Shown here: piece by piece, positions 42,401-52,054 of the stretch
Position numbering within the stretch: the first letter of the stretch is position 1
Layout: every line of letters starts with the position of its first letter
DNA from: an uncultured Bacteroidaceae bacterium
GTDB lineage: Bacteria; Bacteroidota; Bacteroidia; Bacteroidales; Bacteroidaceae
DNA: 64,000 bases
Direction of reading: 5' to 3'
NCBI GenBank assembly: GCA_944320955.1
Contig: CALUJL010000002.1
Location: 114,060 to 178,059 of the forward strand
The notes under the pieces: model-generated
Told to the model about the DNA's origin: nothing
Seen by the model: the letters and a program-made list of their open reading frames with translations, nothing else
Database searches by the model: none
Made by a program: the position numbers and the translations under genes

Positions 42401-45400
42401 CTATTTCACGGGTTCGATGCGGTTGGGATATACGTACCAGAGGTAGCCTTCTACCGCTTCGTGCCCCATCTCGCGCAGCAGGCGCATGTAGCCGAGTACC
42501 TGGTCGCGGTATTCCGCGCGGGGCGTGCCGAACTTGAAGTCTACGACTGTGATTCGTCCGCCCGTGTCCATCACGCGGTCGGGGCGGTGGACCTGGCTGT
42601 AGGGCGAGCCTTCTTTGCGGGAGAGGATGCTGCATTCGTTGTAGAGCCGTGCCGAGCCGTCATACCAGTGCCGCGCCTGCGGGTGGGAGAGGGCGCGGGC
42701 TACGATGCGCCGGGCTTCGGCCTGTTCCTTGCGGTCGAGCACCCCTTCGTCGTAGAGCTGCTCCAGGGCGGGCTCCAGGTCGTCGGCCGTGCGGATGGAG
42801 GCGAAGAGGGTGTGCATCGTCCGGCCGCGGTCGAGATAGGTCTTCTCCCCGCTTTCTTCGGCCCCGCCCCGCTCTATGAAAGCCGCGGAGCGGTTGGACT
42901 GCCGGAATTCCATGCGGAACGGGTGGGAGCACATGCGTACCTTTGCTGTCCCGCTGCCGGGCAGGAAGGGGTTGGGGCTGCTCTTCTTGCCGGCCGGGGC
43001 AGGGGGGAGGGGAGCATATATGGGGTTGCCGTAGGAAAAGACCTGCATCGGGTCGGGAAAAGTGCTGCCGCCGTCGGCAGAAAGTGCTGCCGCTTTTTCC
43101 GGATTGCCCTTGGGCTTTTCGGCTTTCTCCTCGCGCCATCCGGCGGCGGGCAGGCCTTCGGGCAGGTCGCCCGCCAGGACTTCCTGCATCAGGCCGCCCA
43201 CGGTGTGGCTCTTGCCCCGGCTCCAGACGACGAGCCGCTCGCGGGGGCGGGTCAGGGCTACGTAGAGGAGATTCAGGTTGTCCACCCACTGCTGGAGTTT
43301 TTCCCGTTCATAGTCGGCGTGGAAGAAGGAGTCGTTCATCTCTTTCCTGTAGGCGGCAGGCAGGATGGGAGGGCCGGGGAAGGGGGCTTGCTCCGGCGTG
43401 CGGCACCAGATGATGCCGAGCGCCCGCTCCAGTTCCCAGTCGCAGAAGGGGAGCAGCACGGTGTGGAACTCCAGTCCCTTGGCGGCGTGGATGGTGAGGA
43501 TGCGTATGCCGTCGGCCGAGGCGCCGGGTATGGTTTGCTGCGAGAGCGTGTCGTCCCAGAAGGAGAGGAAGTCGGGCAGGTTGGAGACGCCCTTGCGCAG
43601 GTATTCCTGCACTTTGTCGAAAAAGAAGAGCAGATAGGCGTCCTGTCCCGCGATGCTGTCCAGCCGGAGGATGCGGTAGAGCCGTTCAAGCAGTTCCTGC
43701 AGGGGCAGGGCGGCGAGGGTCTCGCGGTCGTGCCACTCTTCGGGCATCGGGGCGAAGAAGGCGTCGGCGGGCTCTTTGCCCGGGGGGGCAGAGGCTGCTT
43801 CCTGCAGGGCATGGGGATTCCGGCCCACGGCTTCCTGCCAGCGAACGGACAGCGTGGCCGCGGCCAGGAGGTCGCTGCCGTCGGCAAGGACGCGCAGGGC
43901 TTCGACGAGCAGGCCGACGGCCACGGAGGAGTCCAGACGGAAGGTTTCGTTGCTGATGAGCCGCACGTCGGGGGCGTGGAGGCTGAAGTAGTCGGCCACG
44001 GCGGGTATCTCCCGTTTGTAACGGAAGAGCATGGCTATGTCTTTCTGCTGCACTCCGGCGGCTTGCAGCTCCCTGACGGTGGCAAGGAGCTGGGCGGCGG
44101 TGGCTTCGATGTATTCGGCTTTGTCGTCCACGGGCATCATGCGCAGCTCCACACTGCCGTCGCTATCGCCGGAGGGATGCAGCTGGGCGACGTCGGAGTA
44201 GGCCTTGGCGATGGCTTCTCCTCCGGCGGAGCACTCGGCGGCATAATCCTCGACCAGTCTCTCTACGAGGCGGGGGAAGAGGAAGTTGTTGAAGCCTATG
44301 ATGTGGGCGGCGCTCCGGCGGTTCGTGTCGAGCCGGCGTTCTTCGATGGGGAAGGGGCCGAACTGCCCGCGCAGCTCGTTGAGGATTTTCCATTCGCCTC
44401 CCCGCCAGCGGTAGATGCTCTGCTTGACGTCGCCCACGATGAGGGAGTCTGTGCCGTGGGCCAGGCATTCGGTCAGGAGCAGCTCGAAGTTGCTCCACTG
44501 CAGCAGGGAGGTGTCCTGGAACTCGTCTATCATGACGTGCCGGATCTGTGTGCCGGTTTTTTCGAAGACGAAGGAGAAGTCCTCGTCGCCTATCAGGGCG
44601 TGCAGCAGGCTGTTGGTGTCGGCCAGGAGGAAACGCCCGAGGCGTTCGTTTTCCTGTTGCACCGAGTCGCTGACCCGGGAGAGGAGGCCGATGTTGTAGA
44701 TGTGCGTCAGGGTGAGCTGGAGCGTATGGTAGAGCGGCAGATGGGCCTTGCGGTATGCCTCGGCTTCCTGCAGCAGGGGGAGCAGGAAGCGCGCCCCTAT
44801 GTCTTCGACCACCGCGCGGCGGGGGTGGGAAGCCGTGGTCCACGTTTCTTCGCCCTCCATGAGTTTGAGCAGCGTGGGCTTCAGGATTTTCTCGTCGGAC
44901 AGTTCTTTACCCTCGGCCAGCCGCTGGAAGTAGCCGAAAAGCGGGAAACTCTTTTTCTTCTTGAAGTCGTCGGGCGTCAGGCCGTGCTGCTCCAGGATTC
45001 GGGAGAAGCGGGCGGCATAGTCCTCGAACTGCGCCTCGATTTCTTTCCGCTTCTTCGAGAGCCGGTTCCGGTAGTCGCGGATGAAGCCGGGCTGGCTGAG
45101 GCAGCGGTGCATCTCCTGCTTGTATCGGGCAAAGTCCTCGCGGAATATTTCTTTTCCGAAGCCGTTGATCCGCTGAATCACGTTCCAGCTTTTGCCGTCT
45201 CCTGCCTGTTCGTCCATGTAGTCCAGAATCCACGTGAGCAGCTCGCTCCCGTTTTTCACGTCGCGCAAGAGGTTTTCGACAGCCTCCTTGATGACTTTGT
45301 CCTGGTCCAGCTCGATATCCAAACCGGGGCTCAGCTCCAGCTCGCGGGCCAGGTTGCGCATGACGGACTGGAAGAAGGAGTCGATGGTTTCGACGCGGAA

Positions 45401-45709
45401 GTTCCCGAAATCGTGCACGATGCGCGTTAGTGCCTCTCCGGTTTTTTCTCTTATCGCTTGTTCGGGGAGGCCGGTGCCTTCGCGTAGTACGTTCAGGTAA
45501 GGCGCACTTTCCGGCAAGTTGCGGCTCAATGCGTAGAGCTGGCCGAGAATGCGCTCTTTCATCTCGGCCGTTGCCTTATGGGTGAAGGTGACAGCCAGGA
45601 TATGCCGGTAGGCCGCGGGGTCGGAGAGCAGGAGTTTGATGTATTCGACGGCCAGGGTAAACGTCTTTCCGGAGCCTGCAGAGGCTTTATATACGATGAG
45701 TTTGCTCAT
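42401..45709 (-). CDS. addA: AddA-like UvrD-family helicase-nuclease
   Basis: 1,102 residues. Helicase motif I KASAGSGKTF (about residues 8-17), motif III-region FQDTSLLQW (IDEFQDTS), motif IV-VI including AAKGLEFHTVLLPFCDWE and ALTRPRERLVVWSRG, and a C-terminal nuclease domain with VVDFKFGTPRAEY. Unwinds and degrades DNA ends together with AddB. A low-complexity linker between helicase and nuclease, around residues 858-894, is encoded by 22-bp array A9. Last-but-one of a minus-strand run beginning at the secreted protein at 48540. Confidence 0.88.
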   Translation of the reverse strand: MSKLIVYKASAGSGKTFTLAVEYIKLLLSDPAAYRHILAVTFTHKATAEMKERILGQLYALSRNLPESAPYLNVLREGTGLPEQAIREKTGEALTRIVHDFGNFRVETIDSFFQSVMRNLARELELSPGLDIELDQDKVIKEAVENLLRDVKNGSELLTWILDYMDEQAGDGKSWNVIQRINGFGKEIFREDFARYKQEMHRCLSQPGFIRDYRNRLSKKRKEIEAQFEDYAARFSRILEQHGLTPDDFKKKKSFPLFGYFQRLAEGKELSDEKILKPTLLKLMEGEETWTTASHPRRAVVEDIGARFLLPLLQEAEAYRKAHLPLYHTLQLTLTHIYNIGLLSRVSDSVQQENERLGRFLLADTNSLLHALIGDEDFSFVFEKTGTQIRHVMIDEFQDTSLLQWSNFELLLTECLAHGTDSLIVGDVKQSIYRWRGGEWKILNELRGQFGPFPIEERRLDTNRRSAAHIIGFNNFLFPRLVERLVEDYAAECSAGGEAIAKAYSDVAQLHPSGDSDGSVELRMMPVDDKAEYIEATAAQLLATVRELQAAGVQQKDIAMLFRYKREIPAVADYFSLHAPDVRLISNETFRLDSSVAVGLLVEALRVLADGSDLLAAATLSVRWQEAVGRNPHALQEAASAPPGKEPADAFFAPMPEEWHDRETLAALPLQELLERLYRILRLDSIAGQDAYLLFFFDKVQEYLRKGVSNLPDFLSFWDDTLSQQTIPGASADGIRILTIHAAKGLEFHTVLLPFCDWELERALGIIWCRTPEQAPFPGPPILPAAYRKEMNDSFFHADYEREKLQQWVDNLNLLYVALTRPRERLVVWSRGKSHTVGGLMQEVLAGDLPEGLPAAGWREEKAEKPKGNPEKAAALSADGGSTFPDPMQVFSYGNPIYAPLPPAPAGKKSSPNPFLPGSGTAKVRMCSHPFRMEFRQSNRSAAFIERGGAEESGEKTYLDRGRTMHTLFASIRTADDLEPALEQLYDEGVLDRKEQAEARRIVARALSHPQARHWYDGSARLYNECSILSRKEGSPYSQVHRPDRVMDTGGRITVVDFKFGTPRAEYRDQVLGYMRLLREMGHEAVEGYLWYVYPNRIEPVK
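43027..43136. repeat. 22-bp tandem repeat array A9 (5 units) inside addA
   Basis: Units at 43027, 43049, 43071, 43093, 43115. Two consecutive tails are TGCTGCCG. It encodes part of the linker (KAEKPKGNPEKAAALSADGG) ahead of the nuclease domain. Confidence 0.85.
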
Positions 45710-45748
45710 GGCGGGTAGGGGTTTTTCTGGTGGCAGCCTGCTCTTGTC

Positions 45749-46789
45749 CTATTTTCCACCGGTCAGGAACGTGAGCAGCGGGCTGCGCCGGAAGACTTGT
45801 TGCACCAATACGATCGGGAGGAGCGAGCCCGCGAGGAGGGCGAAGAGCAGGGCTGCGAAATAAGTGGCGGGGGTATAGAGCCCGATTTGCTCGTAAGCGA
45901 GCCGGACGGCATAGACTCCGGCCATGTGGAGCAGGTAGATTTGCGCGCTGTATCGGCCCAATGCGGAGAGAATGCGGCAGGCCGGGTTGGCGGAATCCTG
46001 CTGCGTCGTTCCGCAAGCGGAGGGGAACAGGGCGGAGATGAGGGCCACGAGGGTGAAACTGCCCGATATGCCGCACAAGACACGCAGCAGTTTCCCGGCA
46101 TATCCTTCGGCTTGCCAGTGGAATGTGGCTATGTAGACGACAGCCCCGCAGAGGGCATAGAGCCACATGTGCCGCCTCGGGCGGCAGAAGAAGGCGTAGG
46201 AACACATGCCGGCATAGAAGTAGATAAGGTTGTTGCCCGTGTAGCTTAGGTAGAAAGTGGAAGGCAAGGGCAGGAAGAGCAGAATGGGGGCAAGGATGCC
46301 CAGCCATAGGAAGACGCCTCCCGGCAGGCGGGTGGCGACCGCGGCCAGCAGGAAGATTATAAATAAGGTATAGACGAACCAGAGGAATACGGCAGAGCCG
46401 CCTACGTTTTCGTAGAACATGCGCAGGAAATAGGAGAGCGTCACCGGCTCGCGCACCGTGAGGAAGTGCCCCAGCACCCAGTTGGTCCCGGCTATCAGCA
46501 GGGAGATGGACAGATAGGGCACCATGAGGCGCTTGAATTTCTTGCCGATGAAGCGGGGAATGTCGAGCGGCTTTCCGGAAGCGGCGGTGCGGGCCAGGGA
46601 GTTTTGGAATAGGAATCCGGCCAGCATCATGAAGAGCGGCATGTGGAACGAGTAGATCCAGTCTTTCAACTCCAGGTAACTCTCCGGCATATAGCGGGGG
46701 CAGGTGAAGTGTCCTGCTATGACTAAGAGGATACCGATACCCTTGGCAAGGGTCACGAACCGGAAGTTTTCGGAAGCGGCGGGCTGCAT
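45749..46789 (-). CDS. Membrane acyltransferase family 3 protein
   Basis: 346 residues with about ten TM segments and the family-typical start FRFVTLAKGIGILLVIAGHF (motif of acyltransferase-3, histidine included), followed by SFHMPLFMMLAGFLF. Such proteins O-acetylate surface polysaccharide or other envelope glycans. The ATG at 46789 is selected; the in-frame upstream extension is shadow of the neighbouring gene. 26 nt downstream of the C11 peptidase and 39 nt upstream of addA. Confidence 0.86.
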   Translation of the reverse strand: MQPAASENFRFVTLAKGIGILLVIAGHFTCPRYMPESYLELKDWIYSFHMPLFMMLAGFLFQNSLARTAASGKPLDIPRFIGKKFKRLMVPYLSISLLIAGTNWVLGHFLTVREPVTLSYFLRMFYENVGGSAVFLWFVYTLFIIFLLAAVATRLPGGVFLWLGILAPILLFLPLPSTFYLSYTGNNLIYFYAGMCSYAFFCRPRRHMWLYALCGAVVYIATFHWQAEGYAGKLLRVLCGISGSFTLVALISALFPSACGTTQQDSANPACRILSALGRYSAQIYLLHMAGVYAVRLAYEQIGLYTPATYFAALLFALLAGSLLPIVLVQQVFRRSPLLTFLTGGK

Positions 46790-46815
46790 GTCTTTCGGGA
46801 AATTCCTCGGCAATT

Positions 46816-48105
46816 TTAGAAATAGCTGTAGCGCATGCTTTGGCTGAGCCCGCTGTCTATGGTCCAAGAGAGGGTGGAGTTGTATTCGCGGTTGCTGTCC
46901 CAATAGGGAATCGCGCGGGGAATGTAGATCGACAGCCCGCAGACGCGCGAAGCATCGTAGGGGAGGAGCATCCTTTCGCCGTCAAGTGAGACGGAAAGAT
47001 AGTTGAGATGGACGTATTGCACGATGAGGCTGCGCAGTTTCCCGTGGAGCTGGGCGGCTGTCTCGGGCGAAGCAATGCTGTCGATCATCAGGCCGATGTC
47101 GTAGAGCGGGTAGCTCGGATTTTCTGTGTTGCTGGAGCCTTCGTTTTCATACAGCTGCATTTTGGCCCGATCCAGCATCTCCAGCCGTTCCATGCTCCCT
47201 TCTTCTTCCAGCATCCGGCTGAAGGAAGAGGCAAAGTCCTGCAGCTTGGACAGGTCGTAGACGGCCGACGAGACAAAATCGTTCCACGTAGTCCCGTCGG
47301 TGGCGTAGGTCGTGACGTATTGGTTGATGGCGTGTGTCAGGTCGTATATCCCCATTTTTGCCAAATCGGGGAGGATCTTGTCGTAAGGGTAGCCGCTTGC
47401 CGGGGTACTGTTGGGGGAAGCGATGACGTAGCGGGCGCAGTCTTTCAGTTCATAGAGGGTTTCGATGTTCCCCATCAGGCACGCGTCGAAGAGAATGTAC
47501 TGCAAGTGGGGGATGTCCTCCAACGCTTCCCGCAGGTCGGTGATGTTCATGGTGTAGCTGGTCGTGCCGTAGTTGCCCGTACTGGTGGTCTCTTGCCCGA
47601 AAGCAAAGGTTTGGAAGGGAAAAAGGTTCTCCATGCTTTCCTTGTAAGACTGGCTGCTGTGCAGGCTTCCGCTGGCGTGTGAGCTCAGGATAAGGCCCAA
47701 ACTGTCGGCCGGGTATAGGGAATATGCTTCTTGCAGGATGCGGTTCATGACAGCCGGGTCGGTCGAATACTGGTTTTCGTATGTCCTGATGAGGCTTTCT
47801 GCTACCGTGCCGTCGCCTTTCTTGTAGAGACGGTAGAGCCTGGGCGAAGGGCCGTCGTCCATATATACGAGCCAGTTTGTCCCTTCCGGGGCTTTGCGGT
47901 AGCCCTCGGCCATGTCTTCGAGGTCGGAGCGTATGTTCCCTATCAGATTGTTCTCGGCAATCATGTAGGCCACCACGGTGGTCGACACGGTATCCGTTGC
48001 AGGCAGACGGCGGGTGATGAATTCCTCGTCGTCCGACTGACAGGAAGTTATCAGCAAAAGGGAGGCGGAGAGCAGGACGAGTTTTGCCGGCGTAAACAGT
48101 TTCAT
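46816..48105 (-). CDS. Clostripain-like (C11) cysteine peptidase lipoprotein
   Basis: 429 residues. Lipobox LLLITSC with Cys22; C11/clostripain catalytic dyad His143 in LSSHASGSL and Cys209 in LFDACLMGNIE. The active-site sequence LSSHASG differs slightly from the more common HGSG. Expected to be exported and lipid-anchored, cleaving after Arg/Lys if clostripain-like. It follows the small secreted protein by 3 nt and precedes the acyltransferase by 26 nt. Confidence 0.9.
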   Translation of the reverse strand: MKLFTPAKLVLLSASLLLITSCQSDDEEFITRRLPATDTVSTTVVAYMIAENNLIGNIRSDLEDMAEGYRKAPEGTNWLVYMDDGPSPRLYRLYKKGDGTVAESLIRTYENQYSTDPAVMNRILQEAYSLYPADSLGLILSSHASGSLHSSQSYKESMENLFPFQTFAFGQETTSTGNYGTTSYTMNITDLREALEDIPHLQYILFDACLMGNIETLYELKDCARYVIASPNSTPASGYPYDKILPDLAKMGIYDLTHAINQYVTTYATDGTTWNDFVSSAVYDLSKLQDFASSFSRMLEEEGSMERLEMLDRAKMQLYENEGSSNTENPSYPLYDIGLMIDSIASPETAAQLHGKLRSLIVQYVHLNYLSVSLDGERMLLPYDASRVCGLSIYIPRAIPYWDSNREYNSTLSWTIDSGLSQSMRYSYF

Positions 48106-48108
48106 CTG

Positions 48109-48540
48109 CTATTGGTTGCTGATCGGGTTGCTGAATGTGAAGTCGCCCGGAGGCACAATTCTCCAATAGACCTTCTCCTTGTCGTATTTCTTCATGACTT
48201 TCCGGAGTTGCTTGTTGGCCTTTTTGGGAGATTTGCTGAAGAATATGATACAAGTGGGGAGTTGGACACCCTTGTCCAGCAGGTGGCTCCGCATCTGGTC
48301 GCTGAATATGCCGCGTTGCATCAGCATCCCGTGCGAACCGATTTGGGCGCTGTCGAGTTTCTGTATGTCGGTCAGGAAAGCGGTGGAGTCCGCAAACGAA
48401 AACGAGAAGCCGAACAGATAGACGGTCTCGTACTTATACGAATCTTCTTCTTTGGCTTTCTTCTTTTTTGCTGCCGCCGGCTCGGCAAAGAGCAGGGCGG
48501 CGAGCAAAAGTGCCAAAGGCAAAAAGAATAATCTCTTCAT
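48109..48540 (-). CDS. Small secreted protein of unknown function
   Basis: 143 residues: signal peptide (FLPLALLLAALLFAEPAAA), then a Lys-rich segment (KKKKAKEEDSYKYE) and a compact domain (LFGFSFSFADSTAFLTDIQKLDSAQ ... CIIFFSKSPKKANKQL). No family recognised. Stop lies 3 nt before the C11 peptidase start, suggesting a functional partner or inhibitor, which is inference only. Confidence 0.65.
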   Translation of the reverse strand: MKRLFFLPLALLLAALLFAEPAAAKKKKAKEEDSYKYETVYLFGFSFSFADSTAFLTDIQKLDSAQIGSHGMLMQRGIFSDQMRSHLLDKGVQLPTCIIFFSKSPKKANKQLRKVMKKYDKEKVYWRIVPPGDFTFSNPISNQ

Positions 48541-48594
48541 GTTTCAGACGAAAGGGTAAAGATGGTATGCAATAGGGTTCTCTCCTTTTGTTGT

Positions 48595-49455
48595 TTATCC
48601 CAAGTATGACTTCAGCAGCTCGCAGCGCGAGTTGGTGCGCAGCCTGCGGATGGCCTTCTCTTTGATTTGGCGGACGCGTTCCCGCGTAAGGCCGAATTTG
48701 TCTCCGATTTCCTCCAGTGTCATCTCCTGCGTGCCGATTCCGAAGAACATCTGGATGATTTCCTTCTCCCGCTCGGAGAGCGTGGACAGGGCACGGTCAA
48801 TTTCTTTCGACAAGGACTCGTTGATGAGCGAACGGTCGGCCATGGGGGAGTCGTCGTTGACCAGGACATCCAGCAGGCTGTTGTCCTCCCCTTCCACGAA
48901 AGGTGCGTCTACCGAAATGTGCCGCCCCGACACTTTGAGCGTATCGGCTATCTTGTCCACCGGAATTTCCAGTTCGTCGGCCAACTCTTCCGGCGAGGGA
49001 CGGCGCTCGTTTTCCTGCTCGAATTTGGAGAACGCCTTGCTTATCTTGTTGAGTGAGCCTACCTGGTTGAGCGGAAGGCGGACGATGCGGCTCTGCTCTG
49101 CCAGGGCTTGAAGGATGGACTGGCGAATCCACCATACGGCATAGGAGATAAACTTGAAGCCTCTTGTCTCGTCGAATTTTTCAGCAGCCTTGATGAGGCC
49201 GAGGTTTCCCTCATTGATTAAGTCCGGAAGGCTCAAGCCCTGATTCTGGTATTGCTTGGCCACGGAGACCACAAAGCGCAGGTTGGCCCGCGTCAGCTTC
49301 TCGAGGGCTGCACGGTCGTGCTTGCGGATACGTTGTGCGAGTTCTACTTCTTCTTCTACCGTAATAAGGTCTTCACGACCAATCTCCTGCAGGTATTTGT
49401 CCAGAGAGGCGCTCTCTCTGTTCGTAATACTTTTGGTAATCTTTAGTTGTCTCAT
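48595..49455 (-). CDS. rpoD: Primary RNA polymerase sigma factor (RpoD, Bacteroidetes type)
   Basis: 286 residues, the short form without the N-terminal 1.1 domain. Region 1.2 [27 protein letters not shown], region 2 with [30 protein letters not shown] and [16 protein letters not shown], region 3 and region 4 [31 protein letters not shown]. It recognises the TAnnTTTG/-33 TTG promoters seen throughout the window. Downstream of htrA, upstream of the secreted-protein operon. Confidence 0.97.
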   Translation of the reverse strand: MRQLKITKSITNRESASLDKYLQEIGREDLITVEEEVELAQRIRKHDRAALEKLTRANLRFVVSVAKQYQNQGLSLPDLINEGNLGLIKAAEKFDETRGFKFISYAVWWIRQSILQALAEQSRIVRLPLNQVGSLNKISKAFSKFEQENERRPSPEELADELEIPVDKIADTLKVSGRHISVDAPFVEGEDNSLLDVLVNDDSPMADRSLINESLSKEIDRALSTLSEREKEIIQMFFGIGTQEMTLEEIGDKFGLTRERVRQIKEKAIRRLRTNSRCELLKSYLG

Positions 49456-49511
49456 CCTTATATATTATATTACGAAAGATTTTTGCGGGTATACTATTCA
49501 CTCTTAACTGT

Positions 49512-49583
49512 AAACGGACGAATGGCTTGTTTATTGCCATTCATCCGTTTTTTATTTTAGCGGGAAGATTTTTCTCTTCCCGA
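49512..49583. repeat. Two adjacent inverted repeats between htrA and rpoD
   Basis: One near-perfect 15-bp stem (49512-49526 with 49536-49550; one mismatch) and CGGGAAGA-type 8-bp stem at 49560-49583. They could end htrA transcription or act in the rpoD leader; the T-run lies on the plus-strand side, so their termination role for the minus-strand genes is doubtful. Confidence 0.5.
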
Positions 49584-49611
49584 AGGTCTGTCCCTCAGGG
49601 TGCCGGGGCGG

Positions 49612-51114
49612 CTATTTCGAACCCTGCTGCGAGAGGTCTACGGCCAGCGGGATGCGTTTGCCCACGGAGTTCATCGCTATGATAAACAGCGTCTGGTCCG
49701 GATCCTGCGTTGCGGCCTTGAAGGCAGACTCCATGTCTTCCACCGTCCGGATAATCTGGTCGTTGACGCGCAGGATGATGAATCCCTTCTCTACTCCGGC
49801 ATCCTTCATCGGGCCGCTCTTTACGCCGGTCACTTCGATTCCGTAGCGGATATTCAGGCGGTTCTTCGTCTCATCCGGCACTTCGCGGAAGGCGGCTCCC
49901 AGAATCTCCATGCCCACGTTCTTGACGATCTGCGTGTTGCCCTGCGAGTTCTTCAGCGTGAGCTCTACGGTGCGCTCCTTTTTCTCGCGGTAGTAGGTCA
50001 CTTTGATTTTCGTGCCCGGGGTGAGCTGCGCGATGGCTTCCTGGAGTTCGCCCATGGAGTGCACTTTCTTGCCGTTGATGGCCGTGATTACGTCGTTCTT
50101 CTTCAGCCCGGCTTCTTCGGCCGCGCTGCCTTCGGTCACTGCGGCTATGTACACTCCGTCGATCACTCCGAGGTCTTCCTTCTTGGAGAGCTCTGCCGTG
50201 TTGTCACCGCCTTGGATGCCCAGGACTGCACGCTGCACGATGCCGTATTCCTTCAGGTCGCTCACGACTTTCTGCATGATGCTCGTGGGGATGGCGAAGC
50301 CGTATCCCGTGTAGCTGCCCGTGGAGGACATGATGGCGGCGTTGATGCCCACCAGTTCGCCGCGTGTGTTGACCAAGGCGCCTCCGCTGTTTCCCTGGTT
50401 GATGGCCGCGTCGGTCTGGATGAAGGACTCGATGCCGGAGCCGCCCATGCCGATGTTGCGCGCCTTGGCGCTGACGATGCCGGCCGTTACGGTGGACGAC
50501 AGATTCAGCGGGTTGCCGACGGCCAGAACCCACTCGCCGACTTTCAGTTGCTCACTGTCGCCGATGGGAAGGGTAGGCAGATCTTTCGCGTCGATCTTGA
50601 TGAGTGCCAAATCCGTGGCCGCATCCTGGCCGATCAGGCGGGCTTTGAACTCGCGCTTGTCGTTGAGCGTGACGGTCAGCTCGTCGCTTTTGTCGACCAC
50701 GTGGTTGTTCGTCACTATATATCCGTCGGTCGAGATGATGACGCCCGAGCCGATGCCTTCGCGCTTAGGGGTTTCTATCTGCCGCTCCTGCGGGACGCTG
50801 GGCATGCCGAAGAAGTCGCCGAAGAAGTCGCTGAACGGGTCGCGCATCTGTACGGTGGTCTGCTTGGCGTTTATAGTGGCGCGGATGTGTACCACGGCAT
50901 GTACGGAGGCTTCCGCTGCGGCTGTCAGGTCTACGGGTTGCCCGGCTGCGGCGGCGGGGGAGGCTGTCCGCTGGGCGGGTTGTGCGAAACTGTTCGATTG
51001 AGGCGTGGCCTCCGGTATGGACGTTCCCTTGTTTCCTGCTATCATGCCGCTCATTCCGGCTCCGATGATGACGGCAACAGCAAGTCCTGTCAATACTTTC
51101 GTTGTTTCTTTCAT
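49612..51114 (-). CDS. htrA: HtrA/DegP family periplasmic serine endopeptidase
   Basis: 500 residues with an N-terminal membrane/signal segment (VLTGLAVAVIIGAGMSGMIAG). Catalytic triad: His in VTNNHVVDKS (about 137), Asp in ATDLALIKID (about 170), Ser in NQGNSGGALV (about 242). Two PDZ domains follow. Degrades and refolds misfolded envelope proteins. Monocistronic; a 535-nt gap separates it from rnpB. Confidence 0.95.
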   Translation of the reverse strand: MKETTKVLTGLAVAVIIGAGMSGMIAGNKGTSIPEATPQSNSFAQPAQRTASPAAAAGQPVDLTAAAEASVHAVVHIRATINAKQTTVQMRDPFSDFFGDFFGMPSVPQERQIETPKREGIGSGVIISTDGYIVTNNHVVDKSDELTVTLNDKREFKARLIGQDAATDLALIKIDAKDLPTLPIGDSEQLKVGEWVLAVGNPLNLSSTVTAGIVSAKARNIGMGGSGIESFIQTDAAINQGNSGGALVNTRGELVGINAAIMSSTGSYTGYGFAIPTSIMQKVVSDLKEYGIVQRAVLGIQGGDNTAELSKKEDLGVIDGVYIAAVTEGSAAEEAGLKKNDVITAINGKKVHSMGELQEAIAQLTPGTKIKVTYYREKKERTVELTLKNSQGNTQIVKNVGMEILGAAFREVPDETKNRLNIRYGIEVTGVKSGPMKDAGVEKGFIILRVNDQIIRTVEDMESAFKAATQDPDQTLFIIAMNSVGKRIPLAVDLSQQGSK

Positions 51115-51464
51115 AGGTTTTTTCTTAATTATTGGGGTTCTGTTTTATGTTAATTGCTGCGCTGTATTAACTATTCGCCGCAAAGAAACAACAAACTGCG
51201 TACATTGGTGGGTAGGTTGCCGCATTTTTTGTTTCTTTTAATACTGAAGGGCGGTAATTAACAGCGGGAAATACAGAATCTGCCGGTAGTGTGTTTTTTG
51301 TGCCGCGGCAGTCCTTTTTTGGCAGGAAGGGGTGCTCCCGGAGCGGACATTTTGTCTTTTCCCGTGCGGTGCTTAGCTAAGTTTTTGACAGATTAGTTTC
51401 TTGCGAAAAACCGGCTTCCCACGGGGCCGGCCTGTTCTGCTCTTTCTTTCGGCCGGCCCATGTC
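51115..51464. other. Intergenic region upstream of htrA
   Basis: About 350 nt without any credible gene. A weak -7-like box TTTCTTTG followed by C occurs on the minus strand near 51183, possibly the htrA promoter. The rest is featureless to my reading. Confidence 0.4.
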
Positions 51465-51576
51465 CGCCTTCAGGAAATGTGCAGCGCTTTCAGCGGAAAG
51501 CCCTGCCGCTTTTTGAAGAAAGCGCTGCATGTTTTCGGAGAAAGTGCCCCATGTCTTTTCGGGAAAATGCAGGGCG
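51465..51576. repeat. 22-bp tandem repeat array A10 (5 units)
   Basis: Units at 51465, 51487, 51509, 51531 and, after a 2-bp insertion, 51555. Lies in the htrA-rnpB intergenic region. Confidence 0.88.
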
Positions 51577-51634
51577 ATTCCTAAATTGCGTTATAAAACC
51601 GGGGGGAAACGGCCCGCAAACCGCAAATTATCCC

Positions 51635-51642
51635 TACTTTTG
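51635..51642 (+). promoter_or_regulatory. Bacteroidetes -7 box for rnpB
   Basis: TACTTTTG followed by C, about 8 nt before the mature RNA start. Confidence 0.7.
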
Positions 51643-51649
51643 CTTTCCA

Positions 51650-52022
51650 ATAGACGGAAAGGCAGTAGACCGGCTCGCCGCTTGTCCCCGGGGCAAGAGG
51701 AAAGTCCGGGCAACACAGGGCATCCCGCTTCCTAACAGAAAGCTATCCGCGAGGGTAGAGAAGTGCAGAAGAAAACAACCGCCTGCCCTGCGGCAGGCAA
51801 GGGTGAGAAGGTGAGGTAAGAGCTCACCAGCGGTGCGGCGACGCGTCCGGCTGTGCACCTCGGGAGTTGAAAGACCATGTAAACCGGCGCTTGAGGGCTG
51901 CCCGCCCGAGCCGGAGGGTAGGTCGATAGAGCCGCGGGGCGACCTGCGGAGTAGATAAATGGCGGGCACCTGTCTTCAGGACAGCGTACAGAACCCGGCT
52001 TACAGGTCTGCTGTTTTTCCTC
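51650..52022 (+). ncRNA. rnpB: RNase P RNA (class A)
   Basis: About 370 nt. Conserved cores: GAGGAAAGTCCGGGC (CR-I) near 51700 and ACAGAACCCGGCTTACAG (CR-V) near 51990. P1 is formed by GGAAAGGCAGTAGACC with GGTCTGCTGTTTTTCC, followed by a T-rich terminator to 52029. It processes tRNA 5' ends. Ends are approximate by a few bases. Confidence 0.93.
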
Positions 52023-52054
52023 TTTTTTTGTCCGAACCTTGTTTGCGCCGCCGT

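Noticed and set aside
51401..51814. 137-codon frame overlapping array A10 and rnpB
   Set aside because: It is a translation of the repeat array and RNase P RNA, with no protein features.
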